A DNA stretch of 6,437 bases from Gammaproteobacteria bacterium (lineage in GTDB: Bacteria; Pseudomonadota; Gammaproteobacteria; Pseudomonadales; Pseudomonadaceae), in NCBI GenBank assembly GCA_012735335.1, contig JAAYHO010000258.1, positions 1 to 6,437 of the forward strand. Reading direction: 5' to 3'. Numbering within the stretch: the first letter of the stretch is position 1; every line of letters starts with the position of its first letter. The position numbers were made by a program, and so were the translations under genes. Below, in pieces: positions 1 through 6,002 of this stretch. The notes beneath the pieces were generated by a model. It saw only the letters and a program-made list of their open reading frames with translations. It did no database searches and had not been told where the DNA came from.

Positions 1-64
1 CAAGCGGTAAGGCAGCAGGTTTTGATCCTGCCATGCGTTGGTTCGAATCCAGCCGCCCCTGCCA
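1..64 (+). tRNA. tRNA-Gln (UUG), 5' end cut by the window
   Basis: This is the 3' portion of a glutamine tRNA; about 11 bases of the 5' acceptor strand and the start of the D arm lie before the window. The anticodon stem pairs 15-19 with 27-31 around the seven-base loop TTTTGAT, giving anticodon TTG at 22-24. The T arm pairs 37-41 with 49-53 around TTCGAAT. The 3' acceptor strand CGCCCCT is at 54-60, the discriminator is G61 and an encoded CCA is at 62-64. A tRNA-Gln directly upstream of prs is the arrangement known from pseudomonads. The 124 bases from here to prs show no terminator or promoter that I can call with confidence. Confidence 0.95.
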
Positions 65-188
65 TTTTCTTCCGGCAGCAATAATTCATGACATCTTGAG
101 TCCGGCTCGACCGGCCAGGCGTCTTTTATTCGCCCGGCTCTCTCACTGACTCATCGCATTAGACCCACTACCCAGAAGGTACTGTAGC

Positions 189-1130
189 GTGTCCAAGATG
201 ATGGTCTTCACCGGGAATGCAAACCCCGATCTGGCTCGACGCGTTGTGCGTCAATTGCATATTCCCCTTGGCGACGCCCTGGTTACCCGTTTTAGCGACG
301 GCGAAGTCAGCGTTGAACTGAATGAGAATGTCCGCGGCAAGGATGTCTTCGTCATCCAGCCTACCTGCGCGCCGACCAACGACAACCTGATGGAACTGGT
401 GGTCATGACCGACGCCCTGCGTCGCTCCTCCGCCTCGCGCATCACCGCCGTCATCCCCTACTTCGGTTACGCCCGCCAGGACCGCCGCCCGCGTTCGGCC
501 CGGGTGCCGATCAGCGCCAAGGTAGTAGCGGACATGCTGGATGTGGTCGGTGTTGACCGCGTACTGACGGTTGACCTGCACGCTGACCAGATCCAGGGCT
601 TCTTCGACATTCCGGTGGACAACATCTACGGCTCCCCGGTCCTGATCGACGATATTCAGGCCCAGCGCCTGGACGACCTGTTGATCGTCTCCCCGGATAT
701 CGGCGGCGTAGTCCGCGCCCGCGCTGTGGCCAAGAGCCTGGGCGTGGATCTGGCGATCATCGACAAGCGTCGGCCCAAGGCCAACCAGGCCGAGGTCATG
801 CACATCATTGGTGATGTGGAAGGCCGCAACTGCATTCTGGTCGACGATATGGTCGATACCGCCGGTACCCTGTGTGCCGCCGCCAAGGCCCTCAAGGACT
901 TCGGCGCCATGCGCGTATCCGCCTATTGCACCCACCCCATCCTGTCCGGCAAGGCGATCGACAATGTCAACGCTTCCCTGCTGGATGAACTGGTGGTGAC
1001 CAACACCATTCCGCTGACTGCCGCTGCCGATGGCTGCGAGCGTATCCGTCAGCTGGACATGGCCCCCATCATTGCCGAGGCCATGCGCCGTATCAGCAAT
1101 GAAGAATCCATCAGTGCGATGTTCCGTTAA
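189..1130 (+). CDS. prs: Ribose-phosphate pyrophosphokinase (PRPP synthase)
   Basis: This cytosolic enzyme transfers pyrophosphate from ATP to ribose 5-phosphate, making PRPP for purine, pyrimidine, histidine, tryptophan and NAD synthesis. The product has 313 residues, close to the 315 of E. coli Prs. Visible class I motifs are FSDGEV (35-40), the flexible-loop region [10 protein letters not shown] (91-100), the metal/ATP segment with His131 in VDLHADQ (128-134), the IDKRRP motif with Lys193 (191-196), and the PRPP-binding loop [10 protein letters not shown] (218-227). The C-terminus ISAMFR matches the family ending. The start is GTG at 189, chosen because AGAAGGT (174-180) lies 8 bases upstream and the N-terminus aligns with the family; the ATGs at codons 4 and 5 are less likely. 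A rho-independent terminator follows, so prs may be partly uncoupled from rplY. No PurR-like operator was recognised. Confidence 0.97.
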   Translation: MSKMMVFTGNANPDLARRVVRQLHIPLGDALVTRFSDGEVSVELNENVRGKDVFVIQPTCAPTNDNLMELVVMTDALRRSSASRITAVIPYFGYARQDRRPRSARVPISAKVVADMLDVVGVDRVLTVDLHADQIQGFFDIPVDNIYGSPVLIDDIQAQRLDDLLIVSPDIGGVVRARAVAKSLGVDLAIIDKRRPKANQAEVMHIIGDVEGRNCILVDDMVDTAGTLCAAAKALKDFGAMRVSAYCTHPILSGKAIDNVNASLLDELVVTNTIPLTAAADGCERIRQLDMAPIIAEAMRRISNEESISAMFR

Positions 1131-1151
1131 GGATCGCGCACTGATTCAAAC

Positions 1152-1175
1152 AGCCCGGCAATCACGCCGGGTTTT
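1152..1175 (+). terminator. Rho-independent terminator after prs
   Basis: CCCGGC (1154-1159) pairs with GCCGGG (1166-1171) around a six-base loop. The stem can be lengthened by a G-U and an A-U pair (1152-1153 with 1172-1173), and the hairpin runs into TTTT (1172-1175). It lies 21 bases after the prs stop. The T tract is short, so it may be leaky and let some prs transcripts continue into rplY. Confidence 0.75.
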
Positions 1176-1232
1176 ATCAATCGTCCGACGTGCTGGTCGC
1201 AAGTACCCGGACGCACAGCAAGGAGACTATCA

Positions 1233-1871
1233 ATGGTCGACTTCACTTTGAATGCGAATGCGCGTGACGATCTGGGGAAAGGTGCGAGCCGCCGCCTGCG
1301 TCGTAACGCTGACCTGGTTCCAGCTATCGTTTACGGTGGCAACAAGGAGCCGCAGAGCATTTCCATCGCCGCCCGCGAGCTGAACAAGGCGCTGGAAAAT
1401 GATGCTTTCTACTCCTCCATCATCGGCCTGTCGATTGATGGCAAGGTAGAGGAAGTGCTGATCAAGGCCCTGCAACGCCACCCGGCCAAGCCGCGCCTGC
1501 TGCACGCTGACTTCCAGCGCATCGTTGCCGGCCAGAAAGTGACCGTACACGTACAACTGCACTTCACCAACGAAGAAACCTGCGTTGGCGTCAAGCAGGA
1601 AGGCGGCATGGTGTTCCGCAACCTGCCGGAAGTGGAAGTAAGCTGTCTGCCGAAGGATCTGCCCGACTTCATCGAAGTCGACCTGCTGGATCTGAAAGTG
1701 GGCGACTCCCTGCACCTGACCGATCTGAAACTGCCGGAAGGCGTGGAAATCCCGAGCCTGGCGCTGGGTGACGACCACAACCTGCCGGTAGTAACCATCA
1801 TGGCTCAGCGCACCGCTGCTGCCGCTGATGACGAAGAAGCTGCTGGTGAAGGTGAGGAGTCAGCGGAATAA
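1233..1871 (+). CDS. rplY: 50S ribosomal protein bL25 (Ctc/TL5 long form)
   Basis: bL25 binds 5S rRNA in the central protuberance of the large ribosomal subunit. The 212-residue product is the long two-domain Ctc/TL5 type rather than the single-domain form of about 94 residues in E. coli. The N-terminal 5S rRNA-binding domain (about 1-92) carries [10 protein letters not shown] (16-25), PAIVYGG (30-36) and the QRHP..HADF segment (81-94). The C-terminal beta domain (about 100-190) has the family motif [15 protein letters not shown] (136-150). An acidic tail (about 199-212) ends the protein, as in pseudomonad homologues. The ATG start has a strong Shine-Dalgarno AAGGAGA (1220-1226), 6 bases upstream. 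The gene is 102 bases from prs with a terminator between, so its own promoter is likely, but none is clear. pth follows after 30 bases and is probably co-transcribed. Confidence 0.96.
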   Translation: MVDFTLNANARDDLGKGASRRLRRNADLVPAIVYGGNKEPQSISIAARELNKALENDAFYSSIIGLSIDGKVEEVLIKALQRHPAKPRLLHADFQRIVAGQKVTVHVQLHFTNEETCVGVKQEGGMVFRNLPEVEVSCLPKDLPDFIEVDLLDLKVGDSLHLTDLKLPEGVEIPSLALGDDHNLPVVTIMAQRTAAAADDEEAAGEGEESAE

Positions 1872-1901
1872 TCTCCCGCTGACCCCAAGAGGGCGCCCGT
1901 T

Positions 1902-2489
1902 GTGACGCAGGGAATCAAGTTGATCGTCGGTCTCGGTAACCCGGGCCCGGAATATGACATGACCCGGCATAACGCGGGCGCCCTTTTTGTTGAGCGTCTG
2001 GCACAGATGCACAATCTGACCCTGCGTCAGGAAAAACAGTTTTTCGGCCTCACCGGCCGCCTGACCCTCGCCGGTCAGGATGTTCGCCTGCTGATCCCCA
2101 CCACCTTCATGAACCGCAGCGGCCAGGCCATTGCCGCGCTGGCAGGCTTCTATCGCATCAGCCCCGAGGAGATCCTCGTCGCCCACGACGAACTGGACCT
2201 GCCCCCCGGCGTGGTGAAGTGCAAGAAAGGTGGCGGTCATGGCGGACACAACGGGCTGCGCGACACCATCGCCCGCCTGGGTAACAACAATGGATTTCAC
2301 CGCCTGCGCCTGGGTATCGGCCATCCCGGCCACGCCTCGCAGGTTACAGGCTATGTGCTGGGCCGCGCACCCAGAGACGAGCAGCAGGCGCTGGACGCCT
2401 GCATCGATGAAGCACTGCGCGAAGTCCCCGGCATGCTGACCGGTGACTGGACTCGCGTCATGCAGCGCCTGCACAGCTTCAAGGCCTGA
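1902..2489 (+). CDS. pth: Peptidyl-tRNA hydrolase
   Basis: Pth cleaves the ester bond of peptidyl-tRNAs released prematurely from ribosomes, recycling tRNA; it is an essential cytosolic enzyme. The product has 195 residues, the normal length. Expected active-site residues are present: Asn12 in VGLGNPG, catalytic His23 in TRHNAG, Asn71 in FMNRSG, Asp96 in AHDELD and Asn117 in [22 protein letters not shown] (132-143) is also diagnostic. The start is GTG at 1902, supported by the Shine-Dalgarno AAGAGGG (1887-1893), 8 bases upstream, and by IVGLGNPG sitting near the N-terminus as usual; no ATG fits before the conserved core. It lies 30 bases after rplY and 36 bases before ychF, a widespread gene order that links translation functions. 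Confidence 0.97.
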   Translation: MTQGIKLIVGLGNPGPEYDMTRHNAGALFVERLAQMHNLTLRQEKQFFGLTGRLTLAGQDVRLLIPTTFMNRSGQAIAALAGFYRISPEEILVAHDELDLPPGVVKCKKGGGHGGHNGLRDTIARLGNNNGFHRLRLGIGHPGHASQVTGYVLGRAPRDEQQALDACIDEALREVPGMLTGDWTRVMQRLHSFKA

Positions 2490-2525
2490 TTCAATTTCGC
2501 CGCAGCCGCGGCAGAGGACACCAGT

Positions 2526-3626
2526 ATGGGATTCAATTGCGGTATTGTCGGACTGCCCAACGTCGGCAAATCCACCCTGTTCAACGCCCTGACCAAGGCC
2601 GGTATCGGCGCCGAGAACTTTCCGTTCTGCACCATCGAGCCGAACAGCGGCGTGGTGCCCATGCCCGACCCACGACTGGATGCCCTGGCGGTTATCGTCA
2701 AACCCGAGCGGGTACTGCCGACCACCATGGAGTTCGTCGACATTGCCGGACTGGTGGAAGGTGCCTCCAAGGGCGAGGGGCTGGGTAACAAGTTCCTGGC
2801 CAACATCCGCGAGACCGACGCCATCGCCCACGTGGTGCGCTGCTTCGATGATGACAACGTGATCCACGTGTCCAACAGCGTCGACCCCAAGCGCGACATC
2901 GAGATCATCGATCTGGAGCTGATCTTCGCCGACCTGGACAGCTGCGAGAAGCAACTGCAGCGGGTGACCCGCACCGCCAAGGGTGGTGACAAGGAAGCCG
3001 TGGCGCAGAAGGCCCTGCTGGAAAAACTCATCCCGCACTTCACCGAAGGCAAACCGGCGCGCACCCTGCTCAAAGAGCTCGGCGACGAAGAGAACAAACT
3101 GATCAAGGGCTTCCACCTGTTGACCAGCAAGCCGGTGATGTACATCGCCAACGTCGCCGAAGACGGCTTCGAGGATAACCCCTATCTGGAGATCGTCCGC
3201 GAGATCGCCGCTGCCGAAGGTGCCGTGGTCGTCCCCGTGTGCAACAAGATCGAAGCGGAAATCGCCGAGCTGGATGATGAAGAGGAAAAACTCATGTTCC
3301 TCGAGTCCATGGGCATGGACGAGCCTGGCCTGAACCGGGTAATCCGCGCCGGCTATGAGCTGCTCAATCTGCAGACCTACTTCACCGCCGGGGTCAAGGA
3401 AGTACGCGCCTGGTCAGTCCGCATTGGCGCCACCGCACCTCAGGCCGCCGCCGTGATCCACACCGACTTCGAGAAAGGCTTCATCCGCGCCGAAGTGGTC
3501 GCCTACGACGACTTCATCCAGTACAACGGTGAGGCTGGCGCCAAGGAAGCAGGAAAATGGCGCCTGGAAGGCAAGGAGTACATCGTCAAGGATGGCGACG
3601 TGATGCACTTCCGGTTCAACGTTTAA
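2526..3626 (+). CDS. ychF: Redox-regulated ATPase YchF (OLA1 family)
   Basis: YchF is a universally conserved P-loop NTPase of the Obg family that associates with ribosomes; unlike its relatives it prefers ATP. The product has 366 residues, about the family length of 363. G1 is GLPNVGKST (9-17), followed by the switch segment [10 protein letters not shown] (31-40), and G3 is DIAG (72-75) followed by [16 protein letters not shown] (76-91). The usual G4 NKxD is replaced by NVAE (209-212), the family's NxxE form linked to ATP preference. A charged helical segment (about 130-200) is the coiled-coil insert, and a TGS domain fills about 280-366. The ATG has the Shine-Dalgarno AGAGGA (2513-2518), 7 bases upstream. 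No canonical terminator directly follows; the last codons lie in an 11-bp tandem repeat and the sequence beyond looks like the edge of an inserted element. Confidence 0.97.
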   Translation: MGFNCGIVGLPNVGKSTLFNALTKAGIGAENFPFCTIEPNSGVVPMPDPRLDALAVIVKPERVLPTTMEFVDIAGLVEGASKGEGLGNKFLANIRETDAIAHVVRCFDDDNVIHVSNSVDPKRDIEIIDLELIFADLDSCEKQLQRVTRTAKGGDKEAVAQKALLEKLIPHFTEGKPARTLLKELGDEENKLIKGFHLLTSKPVMYIANVAEDGFEDNPYLEIVREIAAAEGAVVVPVCNKIEAEIAELDDEEEKLMFLESMGMDEPGLNRVIRAGYELLNLQTYFTAGVKEVRAWSVRIGATAPQAAAVIHTDFEKGFIRAEVVAYDDFIQYNGEAGAKEAGKWRLEGKEYIVKDGDVMHFRFNV

Positions 3627-3648
3627 TCAACGTGTGATCAACGTCTGA
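3616..3648. repeat. Triple 11-bp tandem repeat over the 3' end of ychF
   Basis: Three adjacent units read TCAACGTTTAA (3616-3626), TCAACGTGTGA (3627-3637) and TCAACGTCTGA (3638-3648). The first seven bases and the final A are identical in all three; units two and three differ at one base. The first unit supplies the last codons and the TAA stop of ychF. The 11-bp period is about one helical turn. It could be a slippage duplication, or a set of protein-binding sites near the point where the island joined the chromosome; I cannot tell which. Confidence 0.8.
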
Positions 3649-3650
3649 CG

Positions 3651-3775
3651 ATTTTTTCAGAACACCGGAGCGTTAAGTAGCACTGTATGGATTGAGCAAG
3701 CCTTTGTAAATCAGAGGCTTGCAAAACAATACGATCTACTGAGCGTTCCTATTGTTCATCGAGGTCTGAAAAAAT
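3651..3775. repeat. About 125-bp imperfect palindrome between ychF and the integrase
   Basis: Three nested inverted repeats share roughly the same centre. The outer arms ATTTTTTCAGA (3651-3661) and TCTGAAAAAAT (3765-3775) are perfect over 11 bp. The middle arms are 3667-3680 and 3736-3749, matching at 11 of 14 positions, with two of the three mismatches able to form G-U pairs in RNA. The inner arms GCAAGCCT (3696-3703) and AGGCTTGC (3715-3722) are perfect over 8 bp. No coding sequence is evident here and no clear target-site duplication flanks it. It could be a MITE-like or other intergenic palindromic element, a former bidirectional terminator downstream of ychF, or part of the attachment region of the neighbouring recombinase. 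Confidence 0.65.
3696..3722. other. Candidate recombinase core site (8-bp arms, 11-bp spacer)
   Basis: GCAAGCCT and its exact reverse complement AGGCTTGC flank the 11-base spacer TTGTAAATCAG. Short inverted arms around an asymmetric spacer are the general form of tyrosine recombinase core sites, and this one lies between ychF and the integrase, where attL would be expected. No T tract follows the hairpin on either strand, which argues against an intrinsic terminator. The assignment is inference; the second copy needed to prove an att site would lie outside the window. Confidence 0.3.
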
Positions 3776-3776
3776 T

Positions 3777-3817
3777 GGGGGTAGCGTTGGGGGTACTCGT
3801 GTTCAACCGTGGGGGTA
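3777..3817 (+). repeat. Three GGGGGTA boxes upstream of the integrase
   Basis: GGGGGTA occurs at 3777-3783, 3789-3795 and 3811-3817, all in the same orientation, with start-to-start spacing of 12 and 22 bp. The first two extend to TTGGGGGTA and the last two share TGGGGGTACT. They lie in the 65 bases before the integrase start and are related to the GGGGTA boxes after its stop. Iterated short boxes next to a P4-like integrase suggest arm-type binding sites, or sites for the integrase to repress its own gene. The third box can also pair with CCCC at 3822-3825 to form a small hairpin just before the ribosome binding site. Confidence 0.6.
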
Positions 3818-3830
3818 CTTTCCCCGCAGT

Positions 3831-3834
3831 GGAG
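3831..3834 (+). promoter_or_regulatory. Ribosome binding site deciding the integrase start
   Basis: GGAG lies 7 bases before the ATG at 3842. A GTG at 3809 in the same frame would add 11 residues, but it overlaps the third GGGGGTA box and has no comparable Shine-Dalgarno. The family N-terminus (LTD..IR..KP) also fits the ATG. Confidence 0.75.
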
Positions 3835-3841
3835 TCCAACG

Positions 3842-5053
3842 ATGCCCGAGAATCTACTCACTGACGCGAAGATCAGGTCGGTCAAACCGACTGATCGAGA
3901 CTGGAAACTTTCAGACGGCGGGGGCTTGTTCCTGCTGATCAAACCCACCGGCGGCAAGCTCTGGCGGTGGAAGTACCGTCTGCAAGGCAAGGAGAACCTC
4001 TTTGCCATTGGCGGCTTTCCTCAAGTAAGCCTTGCAGAAGCGCGTGCTGCCCGCGAAAAAGCACGAGCCCTGGTCAAGCAAGGCATCCACCCTGCCCATG
4101 AGCGACAGCAAATCAAGCAGCGTAACCTGGAAGCGCTGGAGGAACGCAAGCGCGCCCGGGAAAGCTCGTTCGCCAAGGTCGCAAAAGCATACCTGGCGGA
4201 GATCAAACCGGTCTTCGCCCCCAGCTCCTACCGCACGAAAGAATCCCGCATCAGAAAGTACCTTTCACCCAAGTTCGATGGGTTACCGATGAGCGACATT
4301 GGCGTCAAGCAGATCCGTCCTTTGCTGGAAGAGTGCAAGAGCCACGGTGCGTGGGCGGCTATTCATGTCAAAGGCGACCTTTCGGCGATCTTTAAGTTTG
4401 CGATGGTACGGGGGCTGGTCGAGGCAAATCCAGTTCCCAGCCTGCGGGGGCTGTTGCGCGTACCGCTCAGCGAGAGCAAGGCTGCGATGACGAGAGAGCA
4501 AATTCAGAAGTTCTATCAGGAATTGCGCGGCTACCGGGGCTATCCGGAAACCGCTCTGTGTTTGCGGCTGATTGCTCTGACCGCCTGTCGTCCAGGGGAA
4601 GCGGCGGATGCCGAGTGGGACGAGTTCGACTGTGAGGATGCTCTGTGGCGTCGCCCTGCGGCGAAGATGAAAGCCCGACGCGACCATGTCAGCCCGCTGT
4701 CTGCGCAGGCTATTGCCGCGCTGAAAGACTTGCAACGTATCACCGGTGGCGGGCGCTATCTGTTTCCGCACCGGAGCGGCAAAGGCTTTGCCACGCCCAA
4801 CCGGCTGACCTATGCCATGCGCGACATGAACCTAGGTCGGGGCACGACGCCACATTGTTGGCGGACGACCTTTTCTACCTGGGCCAATGAGAACGGATAC
4901 CGGCCTGATGCGATTGAGCGGCAGCTTGCTCACGTGGAAAGCAACAAGGTGCGAGCGACGTACAACAAGGCGCTGCTGCTGAATCAGAGAAGGACGCTGT
5001 TGCAGGAATGGGCGGACTATCTCAAGGCGGCGGAGGACGGTGGCGCGGCATAG
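3842..5053 (+). CDS. P4-like tyrosine recombinase (integrase with DUF4102-type N-terminal domain)
   Basis: This is a site-specific recombinase of 403 residues, the usual length for integrases of phage P4 and genomic islands; it would integrate and excise the element. The N-terminal arm-binding domain (about 1-95) has the family pattern LTDAKIRSVKP (6-16), KLSDGGGLFLLIKPTGGKLW (22-41), IGGFPQVSLAEAR (56-68). A core-binding SAM-like domain spans about 105-200. The catalytic domain (about 215-390) has all six expected residues: Arg250 (TACRPGE), Lys277 (MKARRDH), His338 and Arg341 (HCWR), His364 (QLAH) and the nucleophile Tyr374 (RATYNKA). The HCWRTTFSTWANE box is somewhat unusual against the common HGFRRT form, but the spacing is intact. 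The RRTLLQEWADYL ending is typical of the P4 group. The protein looks active. GGGGTA-type boxes lie on both sides, and its TAG stop overlaps the first downstream box. Confidence 0.93.
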   Translation: MPENLLTDAKIRSVKPTDRDWKLSDGGGLFLLIKPTGGKLWRWKYRLQGKENLFAIGGFPQVSLAEARAAREKARALVKQGIHPAHERQQIKQRNLEALEERKRARESSFAKVAKAYLAEIKPVFAPSSYRTKESRIRKYLSPKFDGLPMSDIGVKQIRPLLEECKSHGAWAAIHVKGDLSAIFKFAMVRGLVEANPVPSLRGLLRVPLSESKAAMTREQIQKFYQELRGYRGYPETALCLRLIALTACRPGEAADAEWDEFDCEDALWRRPAAKMKARRDHVSPLSAQAIAALKDLQRITGGGRYLFPHRSGKGFATPNRLTYAMRDMNLGRGTTPHCWRTTFSTWANENGYRPDAIERQLAHVESNKVRATYNKALLLNQRRTLLQEWADYLKAAEDGGAA

Positions 5054-5121
5054 GGGTAGTCAAATACCGGTAATGGGGTATTTCTAGAACCAATACCCCA
5101 TTTAAATTCAATGACTACCCC
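5053..5121. repeat. Mirror-symmetric array of four GGGGTA boxes downstream of the integrase
   Basis: GGGGTA occurs at 5053-5058 and 5075-5080, and its reverse complement TACCCC at 5094-5099 and 5116-5121. Both same-strand pairs are exactly 22 bp apart, and both inverted pairs share the centre 5087. The outer arms GGGGTAGTCA (5053-5062) and TGACTACCCC (5112-5121) are perfect over 10 bp. The inner arms AATGGGGTATT (5072-5082) and AATACCCCATT (5092-5102) are perfect over 11 bp with a 9-base loop. TACCCCATTTA is an 11-bp direct repeat (5094-5104, 5116-5126). The inner hairpin might stop integrase transcription, but no T tract follows it. Binding sites for the recombinase or an excisionase are the best inference. 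Confidence 0.75.
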
Positions 5122-5196
5122 ATTTAGACAGCCTGAACCTACATTTCCATGTGCTGAAAATTAACGGATGACAACAATCCTGCCAGAGAAGACTCC

Positions 5197-5225
5197 TTGA
5201 CATAAGAACATCATGTCGATACTCT
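5197..5225 (+). promoter_or_regulatory. Sigma70-type promoter of the ars operon
   Basis: A perfect -35 hexamer TTGACA (5197-5202) is followed after 17 bases by TACTCT (5220-5225), which keeps the key T, A and final T of the -10 consensus. A start about 7 bases further falls at 5232-5233, on or next to the arsR ATG, so the arsR transcript may be leaderless or nearly so. ArsR bound across this region would block RNA polymerase, the usual way these operons are shut off without arsenite. Confidence 0.6.
5199..5217. promoter_or_regulatory. Candidate ArsR operator dyad
   Basis: GACAT (5199-5203) and its reverse complement ATGTC (5213-5217) flank a 9-base spacer and overlap the -35 box and promoter spacer. 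A shorter palindrome ACATCATGT (5208-5216) is nested in the same stretch. A third GACAT is at 5228-5232, directly before the arsR ATG. ArsR-family dimers bind imperfect dyads at their own promoter, and this is the best candidate here by position; it was not matched to a known operator. Confidence 0.45.
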
Positions 5226-5232
5226 TGGACAT

Positions 5233-5592
5233 ATGGAAACATCAACAGTCATTGCCACCTTTGCCGCACTCTCCCAGGAAACCCGTCTTGAGGTTTTCCG
5301 TCTCCTCGTCCGCCATGAACCTGAGGGGCTTGCTGCGGGCGAGATTGCCCGCCAACTGGAAGTGCCTCACAACACCATGTCAGCTCACCTTGCGGTGCTG
5401 GCTCGGGCCCAGTTGGCCATGTCTCAGAGACACGGGCGGTCCATCATCTACCGAGCGAACCTGGATCATATGAGAAAGACGGTTCAATTTCTGGTGCGCG
5501 ACTGTTGCGCTGGCCACCCGGAAGTATGCGAGCCGCTAATGGCTGCTTTGTCAGGATGCTCCCCCACCGCAGAAGAGAATCAACCAGCATGA
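5233..5592 (+). CDS. arsR: Arsenite-responsive repressor, ArsR/SmtB family
   Basis: This 119-residue winged-helix dimeric repressor should bind the operon promoter and leave it when As(III) or Sb(III) binds. The family core starts with ALSQETRLEVFRLLV (12-26); the helix-turn-helix is about 34-62, with recognition helix VPHNTMSAHLAVL (44-56), and the wing is about 64-76 (RHGRSIIYR). The ELCVCDL metal-binding motif of the R773 plasmid type is missing. Instead Cys91, Cys92 and Cys99 form a CC-x6-C cluster after the last helix, resembling the C-terminal three-cysteine site described for Acidithiobacillus ferrooxidans ArsR; Cys109 is an extra. The ATG at 5233 fits the family N-terminus, but only a weak GGA (5227-5229) precedes it. 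The stop overlaps the arsC start (ATGA), so the genes are translationally linked. Confidence 0.93.
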   Translation: METSTVIATFAALSQETRLEVFRLLVRHEPEGLAAGEIARQLEVPHNTMSAHLAVLARAQLAMSQRHGRSIIYRANLDHMRKTVQFLVRDCCAGHPEVCEPLMAALSGCSPTAEENQPA

Positions 5593-6002
5593 AAATCCAG
5601 ATTTATCACAACCCGAAATGCGGTACCTCGCGTAACACCCTGGCGATGATAGTGGCTTCTGGCGAAACACCGGAAGTCATCGAATATCTCCAGACGCCGC
5701 CGACGCGGGAGCGACTGGTCGAGCTGATCGCAAGTATGGGAATACCAGCGCGAGCGCTCCTGCGCCAGAAAGGCACCCCCTACGATGAACTCAACCTGGG
5801 CGATGCCAGCTTGACGGATGAGCAGTTGATAGATGCCATGATGGAGCATCCGATCCTGATAAACCGGCCCATCGTGGTTACCGACAAGGGCGTACGGTTG
5901 TGTCGGCCTTCTGAGTTGGTATTGGATTTGTTGGCCGAGCCGGTAAAGGAATTTACCAAGGAAGACGGTGAAGTCGTACGTCACGATGGGAAGGAAGCAT
6001 GA
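5589..6002 (+). CDS. arsC: Arsenate reductase, glutaredoxin-dependent
   Basis: ArsC reduces arsenate to arsenite in the cytosol using glutathione and glutaredoxin; the arsenite is then exported or sensed by ArsR. The 137-residue product is close to the 141-residue R773 enzyme and keeps its catalytic set shifted by one: Cys11 in [12 protein letters not shown] (7-18), Arg59 (RALLRQ), Arg93 ([11 protein letters not shown], 87-97) and Arg106 (RLCRPSE). The fold is the thioredoxin-like ArsC/Spx type. I place the start at ATG 5589, which overlaps the arsR stop by four bases and has the purine-rich AGAAGAGA (5571-5578) upstream. An open frame extends back to 5505 but would add 28 unconserved residues inside arsR. 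The TGA stop overlaps the arsH ATG in the same ATGA manner. Confidence 0.96.
   Translation: MKIQIYHNPKCGTSRNTLAMIVASGETPEVIEYLQTPPTRERLVELIASMGIPARALLRQKGTPYDELNLGDASLTDEQLIDAMMEHPILINRPIVVTDKGVRLCRPSELVLDLLAEPVKEFTKEDGEVVRHDGKEA

Noticed and set aside
168..935. 255-residue open frame on the minus strand opposite prs
   Set aside because: It lies opposite a clear prs gene and is low in recognisable structure; it is a codon-bias shadow.
1230..1778. 182-residue minus-strand frame opposite rplY
   Set aside because: It is antisense to rplY, with no ribosome binding site or family resemblance.
1860..3116. 418-residue open frame on the minus strand opposite pth and ychF
   Set aside because: It is antisense to two unmistakable genes, its translation resembles no family I know, and long antisense frames are expected from the codon bias of GC-rich genes.
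3649..3662. T6 tract after ychF as an intrinsic terminator
   Set aside because: No GC-rich hairpin directly precedes the T tract; its best partner is the distant A tract at 3769-3774, so it is described as part of the palindrome.
3616..3817. CRISPR array
   Set aside because: The repeats are 7-11 bp, adjoining or separated by short uneven spacers, and no cas gene is present.
3809..3841. GTG start giving an 11-residue longer integrase
   Set aside because: It lies within the GGGGGTA box without a Shine-Dalgarno; ATG 3842 has GGAG at good spacing and the family N-terminus.
3627..3841. A tRNA gene or tRNA fragment as the integration target next to ychF
   Set aside because: I looked for T-loop (GTTCGAATCC-like), anticodon-arm and CCA-end patterns and found none; the hairpins there do not form a cloverleaf.
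4283..4771. 162-residue minus-strand frame inside the integrase
   Set aside because: It overlaps the region encoding the core-binding and catalytic domains, which is clearly coding on the plus strand.
5213..5473. Plus-strand frame starting at ATG 5213, overlapping arsR in another frame
   Set aside because: Its start lies inside the promoter spacer, upstream of the predicted transcription start, and its product has no family resemblance, whereas the arsR frame is conserved.
5505..5588. 28-residue N-terminal extension of arsC
   Set aside because: It overlaps the arsR 3' end, is not part of the ArsC family, and ATG 5589 gives the normal N-terminus with an ATGA overlap.
5580..5984. 134-residue minus-strand frame opposite arsC
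   Set aside because: arsC is certain on the plus strand, and the antisense product shows no known motif.
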